A model generated the notes under the pieces. The model saw nothing but the letters and a program-made list of their open reading frames with translations. It was not told the origin of the DNA and made no database searches. Below, one piece after another: positions 36,333 to 45,216 of a DNA stretch of 64,000 nt. The stretch covers positions 1 through 64,000 of the forward strand of contig JAHDCU010000004.1 in NCBI GenBank assembly GCA_020629715.1. The letters run 5' to 3'. The position numbers and the translations under genes are program-made. The first letter of the stretch is position 1. Every line of letters begins with the position of its first letter. The DNA comes from Saprospiraceae bacterium (GTDB lineage: Bacteria; Bacteroidota; Bacteroidia; Chitinophagales; Saprospiraceae).

Positions 36333-37844
36333 CTACTGCGAAACCACCAATCGCTCCATATACCGTATCCCCTCTGCATCATACACCGACAAAAAATACA
36401 AGCCATCAGAAAGATCTAGATGAATCATATCAGAATCTAAAATCTCATCATAAAGTACTCGTCCTGCAATATCAACTACTCGTACTCGACTATCTTGATC
36501 TAATATGGCGGTATGCTTGATCTGAAATGTACCTGAATTAGGATTAGGCACTACTTTGAACTTTGCACTTTCCTCTTTCCACTCACTCGTGCCAGTCGTA
36601 AACTCTATCTCCTCACAACCTTGATCTGGATATAAACAGCCATCTGCATCTACTCGTATAAGCCAAAGGTCTCTCAAGCCTACGCCATCGTAATCATTAC
36701 GTATACTACCTGTAGCTAATAGTGATCCATCATCTAGTTCTACAATATCCCTCAAGCTGAGTTCTTTATCTTTCTCACTCTCCCAATCTCGATCTCTATA
36801 TCCTCGCTCCCATAGTAGTCCCCCAGTGGGCGAAAATCGGGCTATATATCCTGCTCTTCTAATCTCCGTATATTCTTCATCAGCATATTGCATTCTCCCC
36901 GTCACTATAAAATCTCCATTCCTTGCCACTTTGATTTCGATGAGATCTCTAAAAGGATATCCAAATACCGTCTCAGGAGTAAACTCCCACAACACATTAA
37001 AATCCTGATCATAGGCTACTAAAAATTCATTATCACCATAGATCTCTCCTGTATTGGGGTAAGTCATCACCAAGATGCCATCATCATTGATCGCCATATC
37101 CCATAGTATCGGAAAGTCTTCTTCTCGCAACGGTCCCTCATACAATAGCTCCATACTATTGTCATCATGTAGCTGAAAAATATTGCGCCGCTCCATATAA
37201 GGCCAGCTGTCTAAATATCGCTCCCTAGCCATAAACAGTACTCTACCCTGCGCATCCTCTACCATATCCCACATACTCCAATCCTGTATACCTAGATCCT
37301 CTTGATACAACTCTGATATGCTCCCATCTGGATATTGCCTCGCCCAAGCTCCGTAGATATTATTCTTATCATCTTCTGTTGCCCCGAAGATGATCAACTC
37401 TCCATTTTGCCTTTTACACATCCCATAGTTAATCCCCGATGTATTATCAGGGAATTGAATTTGATGTGACGAAATACTATCTCCCTGTAGCGTAAAGCGC
37501 ATCCAATAATATGCTCGGTCTTGTGCTGCACTATTACGATGACCAGATACGATGATCTCTTCATCATCGATTTCTAAAATATTATCATTACCCAAGTCAA
37601 TCCAACTGATCTCTCGCTCCCAGGCTATGATTCCATCACCTGACAATTTTACCAATGATCCACATTCATCTTGAAAATCATTGCATCGATGTGCTCTTAG
37701 TAAATAAATCGCCTCTGATGATTCGTGATTATATAATCGATAACCTGCTACTTGTCTTTCATAATGATAAGTTTTTGAAAAATACTCTTGTGTCATACCA
37801 ATCTGACTTAACAATAGTATCAGATATGTAATTCTTTTTTTCAT
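36333..37844 (-). CDS. T9SS-sorted secreted protein, duplicated copy 1
   Basis: 503 residues. Signal peptide MKKRITYLILLLSQIGMTQ. The body (about 25-420) has repeated strand pairs ending in ILVMTYP-, LLATGSIRN- and FIVTGRM-like turns, resembling a beta-propeller of the PQQ/ delta-60 type. The last 75 residues are a T9SS type A sorting domain (VVPNPNSGTF ... MERLVVSQ). It is nearly identical to the gene upstream except for residues about 290-331, where both amino acids and synonymous positions differ. Upstream of its ATG are only the 99 bases of copy 2's 3' end and terminator, with no TAnnTTTG seen, so expression may need read-through from copy 2. Function unknown; exported to or past the cell surface. 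Confidence 0.82.
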   Translation of the reverse strand: MKKRITYLILLLSQIGMTQEYFSKTYHYERQVAGYRLYNHESSEAIYLLRAHRCNDFQDECGSLVKLSGDGIIAWEREISWIDLGNDNILEIDDEEIIVSGHRNSAAQDRAYYWMRFTLQGDSISSHQIQFPDNTSGINYGMCKRQNGELIIFGATEDDKNNIYGAWARQYPDGSISELYQEDLGIQDWSMWDMVEDAQGRVLFMARERYLDSWPYMERRNIFQLHDDNSMELLYEGPLREEDFPILWDMAINDDGILVMTYPNTGEIYGDNEFLVAYDQDFNVLWEFTPETVFGYPFRDLIEIKVARNGDFIVTGRMQYADEEYTEIRRAGYIARFSPTGGLLWERGYRDRDWESEKDKELSLRDIVELDDGSLLATGSIRNDYDGVGLRDLWLIRVDADGCLYPDQGCEEIEFTTGTSEWKEESAKFKVVPNPNSGTFQIKHTAILDQDSRVRVVDIAGRVLYDEILDSDMIHLDLSDGLYFLSVYDAEGIRYMERLVVSQ

Positions 37845-37907
37845 ATAACGTAGCTAGATACAACTCCAAGACCATGCGCTGATCTTGATTTGTATTGTTA
37901 ATAATAT

Positions 37908-37940
37908 AAAGATCACATCGCTCCAAGCGATCAGATCTTT
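37908..37940 (-). terminator. Terminator between the duplicated cargo genes (copy 2), weakened tail
   Basis: Same two-part hairpin as after copy 1, but one base differs next to the stem, so the T-tract reads TTTATATTATT instead of TTTTTATTATT. Termination is likely less efficient here, which would let transcripts continue into copy 1. Confidence 0.65.
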
Positions 37941-37943
37941 GAA

Positions 37944-39467
37944 CTACTGCGAAACCACCAATCGCTCCATATACCGTATCCCCTCTGCATCATACACCGA
38001 CAAAAAATACAAGCCATCAGAAAGATCTAGATGAATCATATCAGAATCTAAAATCTCATCATAAAGTACTCGTCCTGCAATATCAACTACTCGTACTCGA
38101 CTATCTTGATCTAATATGGCGGTATGCTTGATCTGAAATGTACCTGAATTAGGATTAGGCACTACTTTGAACTTTGCACTTTCCTCTTTCCACTCACTCG
38201 TGCCAGTCGTAAACTCTATCTCCTCACAACCTTGATCTGGATATAAACAGCCATCTGCATCTACTCGTATAAGCCAAAGGTCTCTCAAGCCTACGCCATC
38301 GTAATCATTACGTATACTACCTGTAGCTAATAGTGATCCATCATCTAGTTCTACAATATCCCTCAAGCTGAGTTCTTTATCTTTCTCACTCTCCCAATCT
38401 CGATCTCTATATCCTCGCTCCCATAGTAGTCCCCCAGTGGGCGAAAATCGGGCTATATATCCTGTTAGAAATACATTAGCATCATCATTATCATCATAGA
38501 CTCGTTGTTTCATTCTTCCCACAACAAGAAAATCCCCATTCTTTGCTACTTTGATTTCTATAATATCCCTGAAAGGCTGCCCTCCAAATACCGTCTCCGG
38601 AGTAAACTCCCACAACACATTAAAATCCTGATCATAGGCTACTAAAAATTCATTATCACCATAGATCTCTCCTGTATTGGGGTAAGTCATCACCAAGATG
38701 CCATCATCATTGATCGCCATATCCCATAGTATCGGAAAGTCTTCTTCTCGCAACGGTCCCTCATACAATAGCTCCATACTATTGTCATCATGTAGCTGAA
38801 AAATATTGCGCCGCTCCATATAAGGCCAGCTGTCTAAATATCGCTCCCTAGCCATAAACAGTACTCTACCCTGCGCATCCTCTACCATATCCCACATACT
38901 CCAATCCTGTATACCTAGATCCTCTTGATACAACTCTGATATGCTCCCATCTGGATATTGCCTCGCCCAAGCTCCGTAGATATTATTCTTATCATCTTCT
39001 GTTGCCCCGAAGATGATCAACTCTCCATTTTGCCTTTTACACATCCCATAGTTAATCCCCGATGTATTATCAGGGAATTGAATTTGATGTGACGAAATAC
39101 TATCTCCCTGTAGCGTAAAGCGCATCCAATAATATGCTCGGTCTTGTGCTGCACTATTACGATGACCAGATACGATGATCTCTTCATCATCGATTTCTAA
39201 AATATTATCATTACCCAAGTCAATCCAACTGATCTCTCGCTCCCAGGCTATGATTCCATCACCTGACAATTTTACCAATGATCCACATTCATCTTGAAAA
39301 TCATTGCATCGATGTGCTCTTAGTAAATAAATCGCCTCTGATGATTCGTGATTATATAATCGATAACCTGCTACTTGTCTTTCATAATGATAAGTTTTTG
39401 AAAAATACTCTTGTGTCATACCAATCTGACTTAACAACAGTATCAGATATGTAATTCTTTTTTTCAT
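37944..39467 (-). CDS. T9SS-sorted secreted protein, duplicated copy 2
   Basis: 507 residues from the ATG at 39467, which matches the start of copy 1; another ATG two codons upstream (39473) is possible. Signal peptide, propeller-like body and T9SS type A tail are as in copy 1. The divergent block at about residues 290-334 reads GGQPFRDIIEIKVAK... and is four residues longer, with an Asp/Asn-rich loop (YDDNDDANVF) that copy 1 lacks. It follows the DUF368 gene by 24-30 bases on the same strand and so may be read from the long gld-containing transcript. Function unknown. Confidence 0.82.
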   Translation of the reverse strand: MKKRITYLILLLSQIGMTQEYFSKTYHYERQVAGYRLYNHESSEAIYLLRAHRCNDFQDECGSLVKLSGDGIIAWEREISWIDLGNDNILEIDDEEIIVSGHRNSAAQDRAYYWMRFTLQGDSISSHQIQFPDNTSGINYGMCKRQNGELIIFGATEDDKNNIYGAWARQYPDGSISELYQEDLGIQDWSMWDMVEDAQGRVLFMARERYLDSWPYMERRNIFQLHDDNSMELLYEGPLREEDFPILWDMAINDDGILVMTYPNTGEIYGDNEFLVAYDQDFNVLWEFTPETVFGGQPFRDIIEIKVAKNGDFLVVGRMKQRVYDDNDDANVFLTGYIARFSPTGGLLWERGYRDRDWESEKDKELSLRDIVELDDGSLLATGSIRNDYDGVGLRDLWLIRVDADGCLYPDQGCEEIEFTTGTSEWKEESAKFKVVPNPNSGTFQIKHTAILDQDSRVRVVDIAGRVLYDEILDSDMIHLDLSDGLYFLSVYDAEGIRYMERLVVSQ

Positions 39468-39496
39468 ATTCATTTGCTACATAACAGCATCCAATT

Positions 39497-40480
39497 TTAC
39501 CCCTCCTCACCCAACTTGGACAACAAATACACCAATAACATCCCAACCATCAAAGCTATAACTACCATGACTACTCTAGGATCACCCAGCAGATAGTCCG
39601 GTGGCAAGACATTTTCTTCTTTCAAGATCTTAAATACTCCCTCAGAGTCATTCTGAAGTACCGACATACTTTGAGGGAAATCGACTATAGCACCCGTTTC
39701 TTTATGCTGGATTTGAGTGGCATGTTTCCATGGCCATATTTTACGCAGTGATCCTAATATAAATCCTGTCAATAATGCCAATGTAGGGAATTTGTAATTT
39801 TTGAATGTCCAAGACAAGACTCTACTAAATGTCACCAACCCGATCAAACAACCGATACCAAATACTGCCAATATCATAAAACTATCCATATTGGGTGCAG
39901 TGGCTAGCAGCTTAAGCTCTGGGATGATAACAAAGTACATGCCCATCAAGAGTAATATAAAACTACCTGAAATCCCTGGTAGCAGTAATGCTGAGATCGC
40001 GATCGCTCCGCAGAGTAATATGTATAGATAAGATTCTGCTCCAGCACTAGGATTGAGCGTCGTGATGATATAAGAACTTATAAAACCGATCACCAACATC
40101 AATATAGTTATCAGATTCCATTGTTTGACCTGACGTCCTATATATACACTTGATGCCAGTATCAGCCCAAAAAACATAGCCCAGAGTGGCTCTGGATAAT
40201 GCTCTATCAAGTAAGATACTGCTACGATGCCAAATCCAATCCCAATGACCATTCCTGATATCAAGGATAACAAAAAGCCGCCATTGGCATGAGTCCAAGC
40301 CTCTTTCAGCTGAAAGGAACCAATTTTTTTGAGGAGAGATATGTTGAAAGATTTCACAGTATTGATCAACTCCTCATAGATACCTGAGATAAAAGCTATC
40401 GTACCGCCAGATACTCCAGGAATGATCTCTGCAATTCCCATGGCAAATCCAACGCATATCAGTCTTAGTCTAGCTCCCAT
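39497..40480 (-). CDS. DUF368 membrane protein, probable polyprenyl-phosphate transporter
   Basis: 327 residues with about eight to nine membrane helices. The family signature GIAEIIPGVSGGTIAFISG near residue 16 and its internal echo ALLLPGISGSFILLLMG near residue 165 are present, an inverted-repeat design shared with UppP-like folds. DUF368 members (PopT) have been linked to flipping undecaprenyl phosphate back to the cytoplasmic face for reuse in wall and surface-glycan synthesis. It lies 2 bases after the phospholipase-like gene. uppP in the same window (46924) removes the pyrophosphate in the same recycling route. Confidence 0.85.
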   Translation of the reverse strand: MGARLRLICVGFAMGIAEIIPGVSGGTIAFISGIYEELINTVKSFNISLLKKIGSFQLKEAWTHANGGFLLSLISGMVIGIGFGIVAVSYLIEHYPEPLWAMFFGLILASSVYIGRQVKQWNLITILMLVIGFISSYIITTLNPSAGAESYLYILLCGAIAISALLLPGISGSFILLLMGMYFVIIPELKLLATAPNMDSFMILAVFGIGCLIGLVTFSRVLSWTFKNYKFPTLALLTGFILGSLRKIWPWKHATQIQHKETGAIVDFPQSMSVLQNDSEGVFKILKEENVLPPDYLLGDPRVVMVVIALMVGMLLVYLLSKLGEEG

Positions 40481-40482
40481 AA

Positions 40483-41727
40483 TTATTGATCATGAGCCCT
40501 CCCCTTGATATCACCGCCTTGATATGCTTTGTTGAGTTCTTCTATTTCATTTTGTTCTGATTCGGCAAGTTCTACTTCACCTATTCGTGAAAGATCTGGT
40601 TGACCTGCATCTATCCAAGCCGAGTACCAGACTGACCCTAGACTAAGGATCGCATCTTGCATACGATCTTCTACCATGCCTTCCATTTCATTATGAAAAG
40701 CAGCTGCATACTCCGGACATTGCGTCCTGATCGTAATATCTAACCGCTGATCATAGCAGTATTGTTGATCTCTTGGGAATGACTGAGACAATCGTTTTTC
40801 GATAGACAATACACTATCTAATAATGTATGGCTATCATAGATGATGTCCCAGAAATATGCTTTTTTATCCTCAATGTAATCAGCTTTTCCTACGAAAAAA
40901 TCATATTGCTCATCGGCAAATAACTCGGGGAGTCTAGACTCCCAAAAACCATGTATACCTACTTGATCGGTCAACTGACCATTATAATTTTCTGTGGTAT
41001 GTAGCGGTACATGTGCATCCCCGATATAGTGCCCCATTTCAGCACTCAATCGTAGAATACTATTTTCATTTTGACTATTAAATGCTTTCACTAGATAGCG
41101 ATAATATTGCTCTAAGTGATATGGCAATATACCATATGCACTAAATTGATCCTCAATATGAATTTCCGAATCAGAATCAACCAATCTGAGTTCTGAAAAT
41201 GACGCTATGGCTGATACAGGTATCACAATCTCTCCATCGAAATATTGATCACGTATATAAGATCTCATCGTACGACTTAGACTATCACGATCTATATTTT
41301 CTACAATGATGTTATTCTTATCACTTTCAAAATACAACTGCTCTTCATCATCTTTGATGGTAAATAATGTAGTATCCTGACCATTGACCATATATAGTTT
41401 ACCATACTTGATTACCGCTGCCTCTAACTCCCTAGGTACATCATCAAAGGGAGTATTTCCCCAATGATCGATATCGATGTAGTGCCTCACTGCTTCATGC
41501 TTGGTCGCATATCTTCGCTTATCAGGGTCTACGGCATGGGCAGTGATGTACTCGATATTGTCTTTAAAAAACTTAATCATCTCTGATGGCAAGGTATAGA
41601 TCGCCATACGATTGATCTTCCGATGACCAAAAAATCCCCATGCTGGATTGACAGCAGAGCATAAGGTCATGCCCGCGAATACAACCAATAAAAGATATGT
41701 GATTTTTCTAATCATACTAGCCGTCAT
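40483..41727 (-). CDS. Zinc-dependent phospholipase C / S1-P1 nuclease-like protein
   Basis: 414 residues with a signal peptide; cleavage before or near W30 would expose the N-terminal Trp zinc ligand typical of this fold (AWGFFGHRKINR). Further histidine and aspartate ligands fit HYIDIDHWG (about 100) and MGHYIGDAHVPLHTTENY followed by GIHGFWES (about 250-275). The closest recognised group is the Bacteroidota branch of the zinc phospholipase C superfamily, whose substrates are unproven. It abuts DUF4340 directly and DUF368 by 2 bases, so it is in the gld transcript. An envelope phosphodiesterase is the safest reading. Confidence 0.75.
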   Translation of the reverse strand: MTASMIRKITYLLLVVFAGMTLCSAVNPAWGFFGHRKINRMAIYTLPSEMIKFFKDNIEYITAHAVDPDKRRYATKHEAVRHYIDIDHWGNTPFDDVPRELEAAVIKYGKLYMVNGQDTTLFTIKDDEEQLYFESDKNNIIVENIDRDSLSRTMRSYIRDQYFDGEIVIPVSAIASFSELRLVDSDSEIHIEDQFSAYGILPYHLEQYYRYLVKAFNSQNENSILRLSAEMGHYIGDAHVPLHTTENYNGQLTDQVGIHGFWESRLPELFADEQYDFFVGKADYIEDKKAYFWDIIYDSHTLLDSVLSIEKRLSQSFPRDQQYCYDQRLDITIRTQCPEYAAAFHNEMEGMVEDRMQDAILSLGSVWYSAWIDAGQPDLSRIGEVELAESEQNEIEELNKAYQGGDIKGRAHDQ

Positions 41728-42741
41728 CTATTCCTCCAAAAAGTAATCGTATGGTCTTAACCACGATCCGATAAGTCTTTGTTGTACTAACAAAAAATCT
41801 CCCCAGCTACAATCCGCGAAGTATCGTTCGATCTTGACAAGATTGCTCAATTGAGCCTCTGTCTTACTGCCATCAAAGCTACTTTGTAGTGGAAAAAGTC
41901 GTATTTGGTGTTTGGTATCGTCTGATAGTTCATATTTGATAATGGCGAATGGTATCAATGCCAAGATACTATCCTTTACAGGATTATCATTATCAATATA
42001 CTCTGAGCCACTTTCGGTAAATCCTTTGAGGTATGCTTCTACTGCAGCTTTTCGTGCTGGTGAGACTTTATTATTGGTAAGCCGATATAGTGGTTCTACT
42101 TTTGGACTTGAGTCCAAATCAAAAATTCTAAAGCTTTCATTTCTTTCTTTTGGATACTCTACACTCACCGATACTATATCCTCTGCCTTGGATCTTACGA
42201 TAGACCGATCAAGCCACTCGTTTCTATTCACGATTAGCCTATTTCTTACACTTCCTTCAAAATTATTGATATGCATCACATATGGTTGGGATGCACCTTC
42301 TACTAAGTAATAAGTTCCTCTTTCATTGGGTGTAGAGCCACCTACATAGTATGACCTTAATTGCTCTTCACCATCATATAGCTCTACTTTGATACCTATC
42401 TGACCTATCTCGCGTATGATGTTTTCGTTGGCATTGCGATGAGGTATGTGATGTATCTGGATATGGTTGAGCGTCTGTAGTACGGGTGCCATCACGTACT
42501 TACTGATAAGGCTGCCATCCTCAAAGTACCATTTGTCACCCTTTTTCAATAAAACTGAAGTGCCTGATTTTCTATTTTTGATGACAATTTTATCAAGCCG
42601 ATCACTGTCTTCATTCAAAGCAAACTTGCGGTCAGATAAATCAATATCTGATCGTGTAGGCGCATCCTTTGATAGTATAAACCAAGTCGCTCCAGCCAAT
42701 AAGACGAGTATCAAAAACATGATCCATGTACTACGTTTCAT
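41728..42741 (-). CDS. DUF4340 protein, gld-associated
   Basis: 337 residues with one N-terminal membrane helix (about 6-25) and an outward-facing beta-rich region. The start of the domain (LDKIVIKNRKSG ... KKGDKWYFEDG) matches DUF4340. Family members commonly sit directly after gldG in Bacteroidota, as here (28 bases), suggesting a link to the GldAFG transporter, but no activity is known. Confidence 0.8.
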   Translation of the reverse strand: MKRSTWIMFLILVLLAGATWFILSKDAPTRSDIDLSDRKFALNEDSDRLDKIVIKNRKSGTSVLLKKGDKWYFEDGSLISKYVMAPVLQTLNHIQIHHIPHRNANENIIREIGQIGIKVELYDGEEQLRSYYVGGSTPNERGTYYLVEGASQPYVMHINNFEGSVRNRLIVNRNEWLDRSIVRSKAEDIVSVSVEYPKERNESFRIFDLDSSPKVEPLYRLTNNKVSPARKAAVEAYLKGFTESGSEYIDNDNPVKDSILALIPFAIIKYELSDDTKHQIRLFPLQSSFDGSKTEAQLSNLVKIERYFADCSWGDFLLVQQRLIGSWLRPYDYFLEE

Positions 42742-42769
42742 TCTTTGCTTTTCAGTTTATTTGATAAAA

Positions 42770-44500
42770 TTACTTTTGTTTACCATATTTCCTATCTCGC
42801 CTGAGCTTGTATAAGAAACCAAAGATGACCAACAGAAAAATAGGTAGACCTAAATTGATCATTTGCCAATATCTCATCTCAGCATCTACCTTCACTTTAT
42901 CGAGCGGACGCATCTTGATCTCTTTGGCTCGAGAATCCATGAGTCCACCTTCATCCGTAAGATACTCAATACAATTGAGCGTAAACTGCCTATTGCCATC
43001 GAAAGTCTTCTTTTCCCAACTATTGTATCCTATGGGACTCAATTGATTAGTCTCGGCGTCATACTTGTTTTTAAATAAATCACCATCACTAATCACTATC
43101 TGTGAGGTACTCTCTGACAAAACTTTGAAAGGAGTACCGATCTCCTCCAACGTAGCTTTAGTATCTGTTGGCAATCTATTTTTATAGTAAGATTCAAAAT
43201 TTCCAGATAGTAATACGGCTACCGCTTGAGGACCTTTATCAAACTGATCAGGAACGGGCGGATATTTGAGTATTTCAAAATTTAGCCTGACGGGAGTGAT
43301 CTGAAACCTACTATACTGCGAACTGGAAAGCAATATTTCTTTTTGAATATTTAGAGGATCTACGGTACGAGGCTCCAAGGTGTCTATCGTACTTGGAAAA
43401 CTTAAATTGACGCGGTCAATATTTTTGACAATCGGATGATCTGATTTGGGAGCCGCTAATGGGTGATAGTACCATGGAAATAGTTTGGTCTGTACCTTAT
43501 CTCCTTGTGCCGCTATTACCTGAGGGATCTGAGTACATTCTAGATCCAAGATAAGATTGGGTTGTATACGTACCCCATACTTAAAGAGTATATCCTCTAC
43601 ATTAGTCTCAAATGGCGGTGGCACATAAAACTTCTGTTCATTGATGTCTTGCAATGTGACATTCAATTTATCTAGTGCCCAGAGAATCTTTCCACCATTC
43701 ATGAGATATTGATCAATTTTGAAAAGATCTTTATCAGAAAATACCGAAGTAGGTTTTGCTACAATCAATAAATCTACCTCCTCAGGTATGGTAACAAGTG
43801 TATCCAGATTGATACGTCCTGTAATATTTCTTTTTCGTAGCTCCCCTTCTAATCTAGCAGTTCTTTCTTCACTCAATTCACCATGTCCCTGCGTAAATAG
43901 AATAAGTTTAGGGTCAGGATTGATCAAATTATTCAATGCAAATGCAAACTTATACTCTAGCATCTGAATAGAGTTATTGACCTGAACTTCGATGGGTACA
44001 TTCATCGATGAGGCTTCTATAAGTTGTACGACTTCTTGTCTATTCCCCAGCCTGACGATGGCTTGTGGATAAACTAGCTTTGATGTACGTTCTCCTGCTT
44101 CAACGATCTGAATTTCTTGAGGAAATATTTTATCCTTAGCTAACTCTTCTCTACGTTGATTTACCGTTTTAATAGCTCCGATATTAGGATCGTATAACTC
44201 CCATTCAATGTTGTTATTTCGATCTTCGAAATCTTGCAGCAATTCAATGGTAGACTGCTTGAGTCTTTTGATATCTGCAGGTAGCGTACCATCTAAAAGT
44301 AGTTGTACATATACTCTGCCATCTACGTCTTCAAGCAGTCTCTCTGTAGACTCAGAAAATGTATAGCGTTTTTCTTCCGTCAAGTCTAGATACCCATGAT
44401 ATAGACTTGAAATGACATTGAGCATCACCAAAATGGCGAATGCAAACGCTAGACGAACGAGATGTTGTGATTTACTTATATTCATGATGCCCTCCTCCAT
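42770..44500 (-). CDS. gldG: Gliding-motility ABC transporter accessory protein GldG
   Basis: 576 residues. Membrane helix near residues 13-33, a large periplasmic ABC-type uncharacterised (GldG/YhaP-like) region with FTQGHGELSEERTARLEGEL and LLIVAKPTSVFSDKDLFKIDQYLMNGGKILWALD-type stretches (here seen as VAKPTSVFS and MNGGKILWALD), and a second helix at about 545-565 with a basic tail. In Flavobacterium the GldA-GldF-GldG complex is needed for gliding in that genus; many gliders lack it. Its start overlaps gldF by 19 bases, indicating coupled translation. Confidence 0.9.
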   Translation of the reverse strand: MEEGIMNISKSQHLVRLAFAFAILVMLNVISSLYHGYLDLTEEKRYTFSESTERLLEDVDGRVYVQLLLDGTLPADIKRLKQSTIELLQDFEDRNNNIEWELYDPNIGAIKTVNQRREELAKDKIFPQEIQIVEAGERTSKLVYPQAIVRLGNRQEVVQLIEASSMNVPIEVQVNNSIQMLEYKFAFALNNLINPDPKLILFTQGHGELSEERTARLEGELRKRNITGRINLDTLVTIPEEVDLLIVAKPTSVFSDKDLFKIDQYLMNGGKILWALDKLNVTLQDINEQKFYVPPPFETNVEDILFKYGVRIQPNLILDLECTQIPQVIAAQGDKVQTKLFPWYYHPLAAPKSDHPIVKNIDRVNLSFPSTIDTLEPRTVDPLNIQKEILLSSSQYSRFQITPVRLNFEILKYPPVPDQFDKGPQAVAVLLSGNFESYYKNRLPTDTKATLEEIGTPFKVLSESTSQIVISDGDLFKNKYDAETNQLSPIGYNSWEKKTFDGNRQFTLNCIEYLTDEGGLMDSRAKEIKMRPLDKVKVDAEMRYWQMINLGLPIFLLVIFGFLYKLRRDRKYGKQK

Positions 44501-45216
44501 TGCAGTGAAGTAATCGTTGCAAACAACATAAATGTGATCACACTCAAAAAGTAAATAATATCACGACTATCCAAGATCCCCTTACTCAAAGATGAGTAAT
44601 AATGACTAGCCCCTATCTTATCAATCACGTTATCCCATGATCCGATAAAAACTGGAAGATCTGCTAAAAATTCAAATCCAAAATAGACAACAAAAGAGAG
44701 CAAAAACGCAAGTATAAAAGATACGATCTGATTAGTACTCAGAGAAGAAGCTAAGATACCTATACTCACGAATAGACACGACAATAAAAATAACCCAAGG
44801 TAAGAACCTATAATACCGCCCTTATCGAGATTACCTTCAGGCGCTCCTAATTGGTATACACTATAATAATATATCGCAGTAGGTATCAAGGCCACTAGGA
44901 CTAAAAATACCTGAGCAAAATATTTAGCCAGAACGATCTGCCAGTCATGAAGGGGTTTAGAAATCAAAAACTCAATCGTACCTAACTGATACTCTTCTGA
45001 AAAGCTACGCATCGTAAGTGCAGGCACCAAAAATAAAAATACCAATGGTGCCATCGTAAACAGAGGATCAAGCCCTGCATAGTTATTACTCAAGATACTA
45101 GTATCAGGAAATACCCATGCAAAAGCACCAATTAAGAGTAAAAACACCCCAACAATGACATAAGCTGTCAATGAGCTAAAATAACTTGAAATTTCTTTCC
45201 AAAATATACTACGCAT
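44482..45216 (-). CDS. gldF: ABC transporter permease GldF
   Basis: 244 residues with six predicted membrane helices in the ABC-2 pattern. The N terminus IFWKEISSYFSSLTAYV and the loop MRSFSEEYQLGTIEFLISKP are hallmarks of GldF. It pairs with GldA (ATPase, overlapping upstream by 8 bases) and GldG (overlapping downstream by 19 bases). Confidence 0.92.
   Translation of the reverse strand: MRSIFWKEISSYFSSLTAYVIVGVFLLLIGAFAWVFPDTSILSNNYAGLDPLFTMAPLVFLFLVPALTMRSFSEEYQLGTIEFLISKPLHDWQIVLAKYFAQVFLVLVALIPTAIYYYSVYQLGAPEGNLDKGGIIGSYLGLFLLSCLFVSIGILASSLSTNQIVSFILAFLLSFVVYFGFEFLADLPVFIGSWDNVIDKIGASHYYSSLSKGILDSRDIIYFLSVITFMLFATITSLQWRRAS

Larger units (their letters stand above)
36240..39467. repeat. 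Tandem direct duplication, two units of about 1.6 kb
   Basis: Unit 1 is 36240-37844 and unit 2 is 37851-39467; each holds one cargo gene and its terminator. By eye the sequences agree except for one mismatch in the terminator tail, one silent change near the start codon, small junction differences, and one divergent block: 36854-36975 (122 bases) against 38465-38598 (134 bases). About 600 bases on one side and 870 on the other are almost unchanged. No transposase or terminal repeat flanks the units. Confidence 0.95.

Noticed and set aside
36240-39473. The 1.6-kb duplication as a transposon or insertion sequence
   Set aside because: There is no transposase or terminal inverted repeat; the units contain only a cargo gene and its terminator.
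41912-42310. Long open frames antisense to confirmed genes (also 2553-2894, 31721-32032, 27570-27824)
   Set aside because: They lie wholly opposite well-supported coding sequences, have no domain signatures and reflect the codon bias of the sense gene.
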